Source of the DNA: Marchantia polymorpha subsp. ruderalis
Lineage: Eukaryota > Streptophyta > Marchantiopsida > Marchantiales > Marchantiaceae
DNA: 64,000 nt
Direction of reading: 5' to 3'
Assembly (NCBI GenBank): GCA_037833965.1
Contig: AP031356.1
Span: forward strand, 8,702,501 to 8,766,500
The first letter of the stretch is position 1; every line of letters starts with the position of its first letter. The notes beneath the pieces were generated by a model. It was not told where the DNA came from and did no database searches. It saw only the letters and a program-made list of their open reading frames with translations. A program made the translations under genes and the position numbers. Below, in pieces: positions 11,038 through 22,931 of the stretch.

Positions 11038-14000
11038 ATGGCGCGAGATTTTGACATGGGCCAGAGATATTTCAGTCTCTGGATCCCCTTCTCTCTCCAT
11101 CTCTCTCTTTCTCTCTCATACTCGTCTCCATCACCGTCGCTTCTGACAATGAGCACATCGAGTGTCTGCATATTGAACATCAGCATTGCCCAAACCGCTG
11201 TTTCGATAGACGAATGGCCAGAAAGAATTTCCACGACATTCGTGGATCTCTGGGAGAGACCAACTTCTGGAATTGAATTGCGCTCCAGCATTTCAACATC
11301 GCAGTCCATCAAACGGAAGAAACGGTTTGCTGATTATCAGGAACGCCAGATTGAATCTCTAGGGCACGATCCATCGAAGCCCACGGTAGGTCTTGCTAGA
11401 TCGGAAAATGAGCGGTTGGATGGCGAGGAAGGCACAATGGAGTGCAGTGAGTTTCCTCGTTCGAAATTATAGGACTCCTCTTTGAGAGACTTTGAACCAT
11501 TCCTGTGAAGGTCCAAAGACAGTGAAGAATCACGTTTCTATTGACCGATCGCGATGTCTCACGATACAAGCACTGAGCAGCGTGGAGATTTCTGATTTCA
11601 TAACTTCAATCACTCGCGTGAAGCCTGTGAAATTGGACTCCAACGACGAATTTTGTTGCAAATTGAGATGAAAGACATTCTTTTTCCTGCATAAGCTGCC
11701 TCAAATGCGCGTGCGTGCGTGCATGAAAAAATGAAATTCTGAACGATGGGAAACTCCCGTAGCGGGCTTGCTAGGCCCAAGTGCTTCGATGCCGGCATCA
11801 AACTACAGAAAGTCTCCAAATGCGCGAAGTCCATTAGCTGTCTCCCCGTGAAGGAGCTCACTTGCCGAGAGAGCTCCAGCAACTCCCAAGGGCAAGATTC
11901 TGCACTTCTTCACTTCTTCTTCTGTGCAGATCAAACCCCCACAACGCGAGAGTGCCAGCCAAACTCATTTCTTGATGAACCTTCCATTCCGTGCACTCAC
12001 CCAGAGCGAATTAGGCTTCGCGGTCCTTTCTGCCCAATTGCCCAATTGCCCAATTGCCATGATGTCGTTCGCGACTCACAGGAAACAGTGATGTTCACCT
12101 GCAGGGCTCACCGACACCATCGCAAGAGGTTAGCGAGAATCGTTGCTGATCAGTGGCTGTATGTAGCACGATATGTAAGTTTCTTGCAAAGTTGCTCGAC
12201 CCACTCCATTCCGCTCCTGGAATCAGATTTCCCAAAATTTAAAGAATGTCCATCTCGACCTTCGCCGAACAAGATCAAGATCAAGATTTAAGCGCCTCGT
12301 GTGCCGAGCAACTTGCCGTAGGTCTTGTGCATTCATGGGCTTGTCGGCTTCCACAGAGCCAAGCTAACTGACGTTTCTGCTCCAGAGATTGATTACGCTG
12401 AGGTTCCGCAGGCAGCATGGAGAAAGACTCAAGAGGTGAACTCGCTTCTGCCTTCAAACCTCATAATGCAATCAAATCAACTCTTCGGTAGGTTCGTGCA
12501 ATAGTTAGGAACAGTGACAAATTGAGAACAGTTCGAACACCTCTTTCGACTACAGGGCTCTTGGTTCCGAAACTGATGACGAGAAGAGCACGCACTGTCT
12601 GGACGGGTTCAGGTTTTGCATCGCAGGTTGGAAAACTTTCGTGGAAAGGAGGACGATCATGTCTCAAATCTTGGAACGCGCTGGTGTGCTCCGTCGCTTC
12701 ATACTCGAAAGACGCAGCTTTCGCCTATGGCAGACGGCAGCGCAGACACAGCAGCTAATCCGCCATGCGTTCCAACACACGACTGAGACAAGTAATCTCA
12801 AACACAAAGAAGCCTCCACCTCGAAGCATTCAAAGCACCAAATCTCAATAGTCCGCCGTCGTGAATGTAGAGTCCATGACCAGAAGAGAAACGTAGTGGT
12901 TCACCAGATTTCTGAGTGTATGAAATTTGGACAGAAGAGGGATTCGAATCACAAATTTCGACATCATCATGTGTCGAGAAACCAGATCGAGACGGGCTGG
13001 GATCATGATCGGAATTCGTGGGTGTATTGTTTTCAGTCCAGCGACGTGCAAGAAGGACGGCACTGACTGCACTTCATGCAAATTCGCGAGTGGGAAGATT
13101 GAAACGCGAGCAGCAGCTGAGAGTGAAGGTGTTCTGGACGTTCCAGTTGTTGAGAAGGCATCTACTGAAATGGTATCACTTCATGCATCAAAGGCGCTTT
13201 TTCAAGGCATTGCAGCAAAGAGCCGATCAGATTTGGAAAGACCACCGACTCAGGTCGACACTGCGAGCGTGGAAGCAAGTTCTTACACTTTGGGAGCTGG
13301 ACAACCCAGTTCTCGTCGTCCGGACGTTAACCAAATGGTTCTGGCGCTGGAACTGGTTGGTGTCTCAGAAAAGTGAGTGCCCATGATGGCCAAATGAATG
13401 ACCTGCACTCCTTCGCTCCTTGGCATCTTGTCAGGCAGATTATGGATTCTCGGGTTCGTTGTCAAGCTCAGGACATGAATCTATCTACCTTTCTACAAAT
13501 TAAGAGGATTACTCTACTTATGGCGATAAAAAGCAAGAGGATAAGAATCAATTATGCTTCAATGATCTGGTTCTGTTCGTACCTCAGTGCAATGAATTAC
13601 TACAGCAAGCGCAGAAGTGAATCAGCCAATTAGCACTTACCCTGAGTTCTACTGAACTTGATCTCATCGTGGTGTTGTAGAGGGAAAGATCAACGATCCA
13701 AGGGAGAAGAAACTGATTCTTGCACAGAGGCACTATGAAAGAAAGATGCTGGTAAGATCTAGCATTCCTGTATCTAGGGGGCTAACTGAGTCACTTTAAG
13801 ATCCTAGAAGTGATGAGACCAGACTCAACTGACGGTACAGGAGCTAATGCACATAATGAGCACATGCATTGGTGCAGAGAGCAGTTTATGATCGATGGGA
13901 AAGGGCCCGGTTCAGCAGCGCTCTTGCCAGAGAACTCGCCCAGCACAGTCTTGAAGCATCTCACACGGTAACGTCTCATCCACAAGACCTTAAACTTTGG

Positions 14001-16346
14001 AGAAGGCAATAGAATCTCTCGCAGCGTTTAGCGATCAGGCCATCCTCTTTGGCTACATGACAAGATCGTCGTGGCTTCCACAAAGTACAGTCTTTTGAAT
14101 GATCACACTCAATAGAACTGAAACTCCTGAAAAACGCCTGAATCTCGAGTTGGACTTCAAGCTTCGAAAACTTGCCCCATCAAAGACAGCAAATGAAAAC
14201 GAATCGTGCCATCTCTCCTGGAGGCTAGTAGCATAATCGACAGGACCCGTCCTTCGTCTAACTTAACATTATGGAGTCACAAGTGAGAGTGTGTCAGTCA
14301 GTATATGGAAACCGCGCCCTCAGAGTTGCAAACAAAGGGTGACGTGGGTTCACACATTGCAGGAGCTTGCTGTGTCTTGGTTCGTAAAAGCATTGGTCAA
14401 AAGATTTCTACTTTCCTGGAAAGAGCAAGCGGCCGTGCAGAGAATCTCCAGAAGGAATCACTGGCATGCTGTCGTGCACTTCAAGATGCAGAGTGTAGCT
14501 AAAGGGCTCCGAGGTCTTCGAGAGAATGTGGAGCTGGAATACTTCAAGGAGTCCTTACAAAGGCTGTCGATAAAAAGCTATCAGGAGAGTCTGAAGAGGA
14601 AGGCTGTCACTGGATGTAAGCTCCTCCATCAAAGCAAACGCCTGAAATCGGCTCAGCTTGAGCATGCGACGGCCCAGTGGAAAACGGCCAAGTTGCAGGA
14701 GCGTTTTGACAAATGGTACTTCGCTACTGCCCTTAGGTCTATGAAGAAAAATCAGCTCCTAAAGTCAGTCAATTTTTCCTGCAGACAGTTATGTCTACGT
14801 GGGTTTCGAGCTTGGCGTGAGGTCAGGAATCTAAGCATAAAGGTGAAAAGCTTGAAAGAGGCTCGCTTGATTAGGTTGAGAGAAAGCCTCGGTAAGTTGA
14901 AAAAGATGCATGTCTTGAGGGCATGGAAGTCTCTTCGGAAAGTGATGAACATTTCGAGATTCAATGAGGCTCGGGCAATTCAGTTTTTTCTTGGATTCAA
15001 GGCAGCGGCAGTAGTCAAAGCCTTACATGTTCACATGCAGGAGCAGAAGCTGAAACGTTCACTTCTTGCAAAAGCAACACAGTTTCAGGAAACCAAGTGT
15101 TTACAGAGGGCAGTAAGCACCTGGAATGAGTATGTGTTTTTGAGGCAATTGGGCCGCCTTGCTGCCGATCACAGGAGACGCAGGCAGCTGAAACATTCCC
15201 TACACATCTTAGCGCAGTGGAAAGACCCACAACCTGAATTCAAAAAAACTCAACAACAACAGCAATTCGAAAAGACACAACAAGACAACACACTACGAGA
15301 ATCCCTCAATATGTACAGGTACTAACAGAATCTTGAGAGCAAATCTTACTCATCCACCATGATATAACAGCATCTAAATAAATGTAGAACACGCATTTAC
15401 ATGCACAAAATCGTATATCCAACCTGAAACAGTAGGCCCTCCGGCAGACGATATCAAATTAACACAGTGAACGTTGCCTACTAGAAAAAGAGTACCCTGA
15501 CTACTGATGGCACACCATGCGAAATGGATACATAGGAACCCAATTAACATCGTCCAATGTTGACATTTCACGAGTTGATGTGGTTGCTTCAGATATCCAG
15601 TTATAGCCAGACTCATGGACAGAGATCTCTCTCTAAACAACATCTAACAGTAGACAGGTCTGATAAGAATCTGCAGAAGGCTTCGTGACCTCGAGAACCC
15701 GCAAAGAATAGCACAGCCAGATTCTCCATTCATGAGGGCCGTCTCAAGTTCAAGGGCTCAACCACGTCGGCCTGCATTTCTCTATGATGACGTTGATCAA
15801 ACAAGGACACCTGTGCTGGTGCCCAAAGGAGGAAATGAAAGAAATAACTCCGGAAACGAATCGTCTAAATATCTCAGTCTGGTGGCCAGAGAGGTTGAAT
15901 GGATGGAGCAGATTCTGTTGGACTACGAGGACATAAAAGTCCAGATAGTCAAACTGCGTGCAGAACTGGCAGTTCTACTTGAGACGAGAACATCCGGTAT
16001 TTTTCATACCTTCTAACATAAATTACGTCAACTGGTACGAAAGGGACCAACCAACGAAACAAGTTTACACATGAATCCTCCAGATCAACAACCTGATTCA
16101 AAAAACCAAGGGGCAAAAGTATGCAATAAGAAGTACAATGTCTGATACTTTATTGCTTCCACGGCTGCAGGTGACGTCAACAATTTTGATTCAAAAGAAA
16201 AGATCAAGATGATGCAAAATCCGAAAATTCTCTTACTACAACAGGAAATTCATTCCTTGGAAGCCAAAAAGATGGTGCAGATGCCCTTGATCCAGGCTGT
16301 CTTGTCACGAGTTCAGGATCTTCGGACCAAAAGAGCTCCTAAATGA
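11038..16346 (+). CDS. Sfi1-like centrin-binding repeat protein, ten exons
   Basis: Exons read as 11038-11446, 11930-12174, 12386-12435, 12556-12791, 13037-13372, 13681-13751, 13878-13967, 14363-15318, 15677-15996 and 16171-16346. Every junction has GT/AG and the phases close to 963 codons ending in TGA. The start is the first ATG in frame; Met38 at 11149 is an alternative. From about residue 190 to 790 the protein is basic, helical and rich in spaced Trp/Leu/Phe repeats such as LRAWKQVLTLWE, FRAWREVRNLS, LRAWKSLRKVM and VSTWNEYVFLRQ. That is the pattern of Sfi1 repeats, which bind centrin along a long helix at centrosomes and basal bodies. The C-terminal ~165 residues contain probable coiled-coil segments (EVEWMEQILLDYEDIKVQ; LLLQQEIHSLEAKK). 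Exon 2 contains a triplicated CCCAATTG word near 12033. A role in the sperm basal body is inference. A missed upstream exon is possible. Confidence 0.75.
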
Positions 16347-17046
16347 AATCATATTATCAGATCCTGAGGCATCAGGGATCATTTGAGATGATTTTTCTCG
16401 AACGGGTTTATAAACTAACACTTATGTACAGATCCTCCATAAATAAATCCTTCAGAAGTTAGCTATTGCTGCTGTCTAGGATACATGTATCGCTGTCATT
16501 ATTGTAAAAGTAAAATGATTACTCCCACGTCCGGAAGAAGGAACTAACCTGCACATCTCTCCAAAAGACTGCGTGAGAATGTGCAAATCATGGCGATTCA
16601 ATATGGACCAACACAAAAGAAATTCTGTAGGAAGTAGCTGCTACTTCCGAGCGTAGTTCTCCCAACTCTCTATAGTTCTTCTACGGCCTTTCATGTAAAA
16701 GATGAAATCCACCCAAGATAAAGTATTCTTGTTCTCTGACATTCTTCCAAACCCATATGTAGCTTAAAACACAGGTCTGAATTTTATCCGAGTGAAACAA
16801 AGCCTGTAACACAGCGGAGAAAATCCAGTGTTCACAAAAATCCCGGGACAATTCAAACTTCTATATATGTTACTTTAGCATCCTAAACTTCACTTCCTTA
16901 ACTAGAACATAGAACATTCGGCAATGTCCACAAAGCTTACACAAAGCCATGAGTCAACCAAGAGAAAACCTCAAGGACATTAAAAGTATGAAGCTATAAA
17001 TTCACTTACAAAATGACAATGGGAATCGCGAGCCCACTAGTCGAGA
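16347..17046. other. Intergenic region between two convergent genes
   Basis: AT-rich, with stops in all frames. It must hold the 3' UTRs and polyadenylation signals of the Sfi1-like gene and RPB4, including AATAAA-like words near 16442. No further gene is seen. Confidence 0.5.
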
Positions 17047-19308
17047 TCACTCAAAAGTCTTGATAGTAGCCAAATCCTGGATCATCTGCTCAATTTTTTC
17101 ATCATCCATGCGTCCTTTTTTCTGAATCAGGTTGGCACCAATTACCACAACATACCAATCAGCATTTTTGCGGAATTCAGAGCCCTAGTTCAAACAAATG
17201 TCCCACACATTGTTTATCACGAGAAACAATAACTAGTAGAGAGACCAAAATCTTCATGACTGTCTTACAGCAATAGAGGGCACCAAGGCCTTGGCTTCTT
17301 CAACCGTCTCGGGGCACAGATTCCCTATGACGCAGACCTATACGATCCACCAAGAAGTCCGTCAGTCAAGCTGAATCCCATCCGAAAGTAATTCTCTGGA
17401 TTCTAGTCTCTGATGGCTGAGAGTTTAAGATAACTTTCATCACAAATCAATCTAAGTGAAAAAAATTGCATGCAGTTCAGTCAGAAGCATTTTAACATAG
17501 TTGAGAGCAAAACGAAAAGCTTGCTAAGAGTAACTTCTCACTCCTCTAAAATAAAAATCCATAACCTGGTATTTCAGGTCACGGCTTAAAAGTTCCCCTC
17601 GTGCCCATTTTGTGATCATGAGTTATGGATGAAGGAAGTGTGTGAAGTGTGAAGAGTACCTCAAATTCTGCAAGCTGATTCCTGCTGAGAACACTGAGCA
17701 GAGAGGTCAAGGTGGAACTCAGAGTGTCCATAGGTTGCATTCATAATTGATACTGGTAGAGTTTTCAGAGGATGTCAGATACTATATTTACTCCAAACCT
17801 CTGCTCTTGGGTAAAATGCTCAGCTACAATACTTCGTGACTGAAAAGAATCCCAGAAAAGCAAGAAGATACAGGAGTGTAATGTGACCATTCTCCTCTGC
17901 TAAACTTAGATTATTGGTGTGATTTTTTTCCCATAAATTTCTGGTGTTGGTGATAAAACTTTGCGTTCTGTTAGTTCACTTCTTGCATATCCTTGCTCTT
18001 TCGATAATCATCACTATTACACACTGATGCACAGATGCCATTGCTGACATCTTCTTTGTAACCAGCTTGGTAGAACAAACCTAGTGCAATATAATGAGTG
18101 AAGACTACAAACTGATCACGGAAGATCTGAACGATGAACTTGTGCACAAACAAAAAGCTGGCACTGTGAACTGAACTCCTGCTGCTCATTGACCTAGAAT
18201 AGTCAAAAAAGGATACTCTCGAACTTGCTTTACAGCGTTAGGATTTTGATAATGGCTGAAGCGCTTCACATACTGCAATGACTTCTCGAACACCCTTCAA
18301 AATCACAGCATAACCCTCTGTAAATGCACGGAAAAGGTTACCTCACTTTCATAGTAGCCACTTTATACAAAACAGCTTACTTCAATTCCAGTTTGATCAT
18401 ATCAACATTTAGTCGTGCAATAACGATAGACTAGACCACCAAATTGATTGGTGGTCAGTATCACTAGGAGATGTCAGTAGACTAGGAGAAAATGCACTGC
18501 ATATCGAAACTTTCCCGATTTATGTTAAAGGGCTATGCGACCAAAATCTACTCTTATATCAGATTGTGCAAATTTTGGTGAAATTACGAAAAAACTATGT
18601 GCGTTTGTAAGCTCGATCCCAAGCGGTCGACTGTCAAGCATTTATCAGCGAGCAATATCTGCACAGTAGTCTGATCTCTCACTTCCAGAACAACGCCAAA
18701 GACGAAACTTTTAGTGGCAGGATGACGCCTAGACTAGGACTACAAAAAAGTTCCATCTAATCTCCCAGGTTTGGACTACAAAACATTATCAAGAAGTTCG
18801 AGTGTTGAGGGAAGCTCTTCCAGAAGAAGAGAAATTAAACAAAAAAACAAAAAAACAAGGTGCTTACTGCGAAATTTGGTTGGGGGCATCTTCAGAAAAT
18901 GTCTGTAGCTGCTCGTACTTTCGCTGCAAGATCAGCGCAACCTCAGCGTTCATGAGGCACTTCGCCTTCACGAAATCTATACAACGAAATCCCATGAGCA
19001 ACTTGATTTCCCAAAACCTAGCTAATCTAAATCAGAAAGCAAGCTAGAATCTTGTAAGATCAAAAGCAAGACCTGAATTTTGTGAACAATTTTCAAACTT
19101 GGGGATTTGAAAACGGAAATTTCAACCAACAATACGACACCATGCAGAAAAACAAAACAAAAACAACGAACACTCCACGAGATTTTAGGGAAGGAAAGAA
19201 GCAATTCATTCCAGCAACAACCCAAAAAAAAAGAGCTCGCACACCTTCTCCGAGCTTCAACTCGCGGGCATCTTCCTCCTCGATCGCCTGACCAGGCTTC
19301 CCAGCCAT
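17047..19308 (-). CDS. RPB4: RNA polymerase II subunit RPB4-like protein, six exons
   Basis: Exons on the minus strand are 19308-19245, 18976-18868, 18294-18217, 17693-17660, 17337-17269 and 17121-17047. All junctions are GT/AG, and the phases close to 143 codons, giving 142 residues, the usual RPB4 length. Family hallmarks in order are ARELKLGEDFVKAKCLMN, the helix VALILQRKYEQLQ, VFEKSLQYVKRFSHYQNP, VLSRNQLAEFE, the signature NLCPETVEEAKALVPS and the acidic C-terminus KGRMDDEKIEQMIQDL ending IKTFE. RPB4 pairs with RPB7 to form the stalk of RNA polymerase II in the nucleus. Plants have paralogues serving Pol IV/V, so a subunit-4 role in those enzymes cannot be excluded. Exon 4 is only 34 nt. 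A gene finder could miss it, and the 3' exons carry the whole signature. Confidence 0.9.
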
Positions 19309-21183
19309 AGTGCAAATTCAACGATTCAAACACAAAACGCAAATTTTCTTGCTTCGGCGGCCTTCCGATGTCGTTCTCCAGATCACAGAATATCTTTCTG
19401 CGCGTCCGATGGATGCTCGCATTCGAACTCGAACGCTCGAACGCTCGAACTTCTCGTCCTGACAGCGCCTCCTACTGTCCGACGAACTCGACTGCGACCA
19501 TGGTTGCATGCGCCGTGCTCCGTTGACTAAACGCGGTGCTTTCTCGCAGTCCAAATTGACTGTGGTCCGCATTCGTAGTCACAGTCTTATCTCCACTTAC
19601 ATTTATGCACATGAGCTCCCTATTTTCATCTGTGCTTTCCCATTACTTTTTCGCGTCCCATTTTTTGAGTCGAGAGTTTCATAAACGTGAATAGGTGTTG
19701 TCCGGATTTTAGCATAAAAAATATGACATCTGATACTATGAACAACGTTTGTGAAATATAATGCCACGTGTAATTGTAGTTCATGATTTTTGTTCAAATT
19801 ATGTCCAATGTTTTTTCATTCAATATGCTGTCATCCATATTGAATAACTTCATATCATATACTTAATAATGACTTCGTTTCTTATAAATGTACCACAAAA
19901 TAATTTCACATATATTCCCATCCTCACCATTTAGACTTTGAGATTATAACTGGATGAAAGTACTTCACAAAATCAAACGTTTTTGTTTTTTTAATCTGAA
20001 TAATAAATTCACATCGGTAAAATACGAAATCATTTTTATTCTATAGTTTGATCATTTGGAAATCTTGTGATTTATAATAAATTTACAATACATCAATTTG
20101 AGTTGATAACTTGTAAAGCTGAAATATAATACATACAATTGAGCAATGAACTATTTCTATAAAAACTTGGTAGCAATTTGCAACTTTTACTTCCAGGTTC
20201 AATTTTATACCTTCAAATATCTTATCAAATATCTCTTTTATTGAAAAAATCATCGAGTTTTATCCTTGTTGCATCACATGTCACTTTTAAATTTAGTTTG
20301 ACGAGTCATATGAAAGCATGAATAATCCGTTTAATGATATAAGTCAGAATATGTTATGTTGTATAAAGTTGTGTTGAAATATATGCTCATGACTTATGTG
20401 TATTTATGTGGAGTAAAAATACTTCACATTAGATGTGTATACATTGGATTAAATCTAGCATATTCATCTATTTGAAAACTTGTGTCATAAATGTCAAGTA
20501 ATCATTCATGACTAAATAAAACAAACATGCATAGAATCATAACAATCATAAGTATATATTTTTTCAACATAGTAATTGTTTGATTGATAAAAAAATATAA
20601 ATTATATTGAAAAACAATTATAAATTTAAACTAAAATAATTCTAAACAACTCCTACATAGATTTTTAAAACATGACATTCACTAATGTCATGATAGTAAA
20701 CCTCACAAGAATTTTAGAAAAAGTATGTAACAATAATTCTTTCAAATATAGCTCTAAAACACAATAAAATTTTGTAAGCAATTCAAAGAGTAAAGATTTT
20801 GTTGACCATTTGTTATATGAGGTTATCCATTCCCACAAAGATTTGTAAATACACACTTTTAAAACCAAATTTTGTTCATCTCCATCCTCAAAGAACGTAT
20901 AATATTAATCCATTATTGAGTATATCACTTGATGAAAGCTCATCATAAAACAAATTGTTTGATGGAATCCATCAACTTTCGTTTTACTTGATGGGATACC
21001 ACCGACGACAAATTGTCACAAAGATTTTTTAATACCTTGAGATCATTGTGGATGCAAACACTAGTCCCAACACTAATTCCAGATTGCAGTGGTTGTTGAG
21101 CAAACGACAGCATTCAAGATAACATAGGTTGGAACTATGTATTCTGCTATTTTAGTATAATCGATATCCACATCACCAACCAT
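19309..21183. other. RPB4 upstream region, then AT-rich gene-free sequence
   Basis: The first ~250 bp is mixed in composition, with a repeated CGAACGCT word near 19431, and should hold the RPB4 promoter. From about 19600 to 21180 the sequence is AT-rich with dense stops. ORFs such as 20665-20868 (-) show no known motif. Nothing else is seen. Confidence 0.45.
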
Positions 21184-21478
21184 CTGTCATGTAGTTTTGA
21201 GTCGGCTCATGCATTCTGGGCACTTACTATATTTAGACGTGGAGATAGGGTTCGGGTTACGAGGGGTATACAATCGGGGACGACTCGAAGAACTCGACTC
21301 GACTCGACTCGAGGCTGGAAGCGTTGGGAGCGTAGAGCGACTTTCCCCTTTGCGTCGACCTGGATTCTCCGAGTGTGGAGAGGGTTGGGCTTGACTCATG
21401 TTTGTGACGGTGACGGTTTGTTGCCAGTAGGGTAATCGACCGACGGGAATTCCAGTGGGGAATCTCTCGTACTTTTCA
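21184..21478 (+). repeat. 5'-truncated LTR copy (direct repeat partner of 31846-32131)
   Basis: It begins CTGTCATGTAG and ends CGTACTTTTCA, matching 31846-32131 over nearly its whole length. Long identical blocks include the stretches around 21245-21265, 21340-21375 and 21395-21433. It differs by a (CGACT)n expansion at about 21289-21311. The first ~100 bp of the 3' LTR (TGTGACATTTGAG onward) is missing here. Confidence 0.8.
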
Positions 21479-21859
21479 CTCGAAGAACTGAAGACGTTTT
21501 TTCTCGACTAGAGATTTGAAGATATTGATCGACTGGGAGTGTGGATCATGGGTGACGATCTGGGCCGTCAGTGACAGGAATACTGAGAAAAGTGGTGGAT
21601 TTCGGTCGGTAATCTTCCACGGGGGAGAGGGAAGAATCAGTCCGACCCTTGATTGGTTTAGTTCGTTCGGTTCGCGGGAGGAAGCTGGACTGCTGTGCGG
21701 TGTGGTGGACAGATTGAATCCTTTGAGAATTGGCAATCAGCACACTTTGATTGTCCGAAGATGGAAATCTCAAAAGTATGAGTTTTGGAGATTTCGTGGA
21801 TTGACAGGAACACTCAAGGTGATTAAGATCCGACAAGTACCAAAGCGTCACTTCTTCGC

Positions 21860-22490
21860 ACACATAGGGTTATCAATTGCAGGATCCGCCGATTCCAGCA
21901 GAGAAAACGCTCACATTGGACTGCTTCTTCGCAGCCTCGGGAGTCACCAGAGCAGCGTTGAACGAGTCAATCACCTTGGGGTGGTTGTACTTGTACTGAA
22001 CGCGAGTGTAGGAATTCAGAATAGCAGTGGCAGCGAAATTCACCAACTGCTGCTATATTTTATGAGTTGAGTCTGCGTGGTTGGGGCCAAAATCAGGCTT
22101 GCAATTCGGGAACTTCTGCAGCTCGGGCATGTATTTCAGAGGTCTTTAAGGTCACGAGATTCATGAAGGACTTTTTTCGCTCGACGAATGGAGTGTCGGA
22201 TTCTCGTCGTGCAATAATTCTGTGGCAGCCTTGGCGATTTGTGCTGATAAGTTGCACATATAGTACTGCAATGCTGGTGAGTCGATAGCAACCCTTGTGA
22301 GAGTTTGAGCACAGTAGTAATGAAGGCTATTTTGTCGAAACCTAGCTGCCGCTGCTGCGTATGAAGCTGGAGTAGAATCTCGAAGGTATGGTATAAATTT
22401 ATGAGGTGGTTGCGTTCCTGGATGCTCTTGAGAGAAGAGATCTTCACACCTCGCGATGTGCAATTTGTCAGAAGCTTTTTCTGATGAAGG
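21860..22490 (-). pseudogene. Frameshifted fragment of an unrecognised host-like gene
   Basis: On the minus strand three frames give consecutive protein-like pieces: one with FIPYLRDSTPASYAAAAARF and DSPALQYYMCNLSAQIAK (22463-22161), one with YMPELQKFPNCKPDFGPN, and one with NFAATAILNSYTRVQYKYNH ending FSAGIGGSCN at a stop near 21877. An in-frame stop and at least two frameshifts break it. The composition is coding-like, unlike the flanks, and it runs opposite to the retroelement within whose leader it sits. I do not recognise the family. It may be a captured host transcript or an older gene into which the element inserted. Confidence 0.45.
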
Positions 22491-22825
22491 TTCAAAGCAC
22501 GCTCATATTCTGTTCTCAAGACACAGTGATGACGAGAAATTTATCCGCTCAAATTTTATTGTGTCCTTCCGTGAAGTTTTTCTGATCGATTATCATCGCA
22601 TTTGGACATTCTAAGACCTGGATCGATTGAAGATTAGGTCTAGACGGAAACACGGATAGAATTTGATCTTTGCCCTGAGTCGGTTTCTAGATTACATCTT
22701 ATATTCTCTGTATCGAGTATCAATTAGAATAGAGGATAAGTATCTCTGTAGAAGCCCAGGAAGAGCCCTTAGTGCTCATGAAATCGACTGGAAAGATCCA
22801 CTACAAGTGACTTGTTTAGTTGGCC

Positions 22826-22931
22826 GTGAAAGTTTTGATGTAGAAGTACAGAAAAAATAAAATATAAAACAGACGGGAAGTCGGACGTGAAAGTCTCGGT
22901 GTAGAAGTACAAAAAAAAACAGACGGGAAGT
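22826..22931 (+). repeat. Two tandem ~50-bp direct repeats
   Basis: GTGAAAGT...TGTAGAAGTACA...CAGACGGGAAGT occurs at 22826-22881 and again at 22887-22931. The copies differ mainly in the length of the A-rich middle. Confidence 0.65.
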
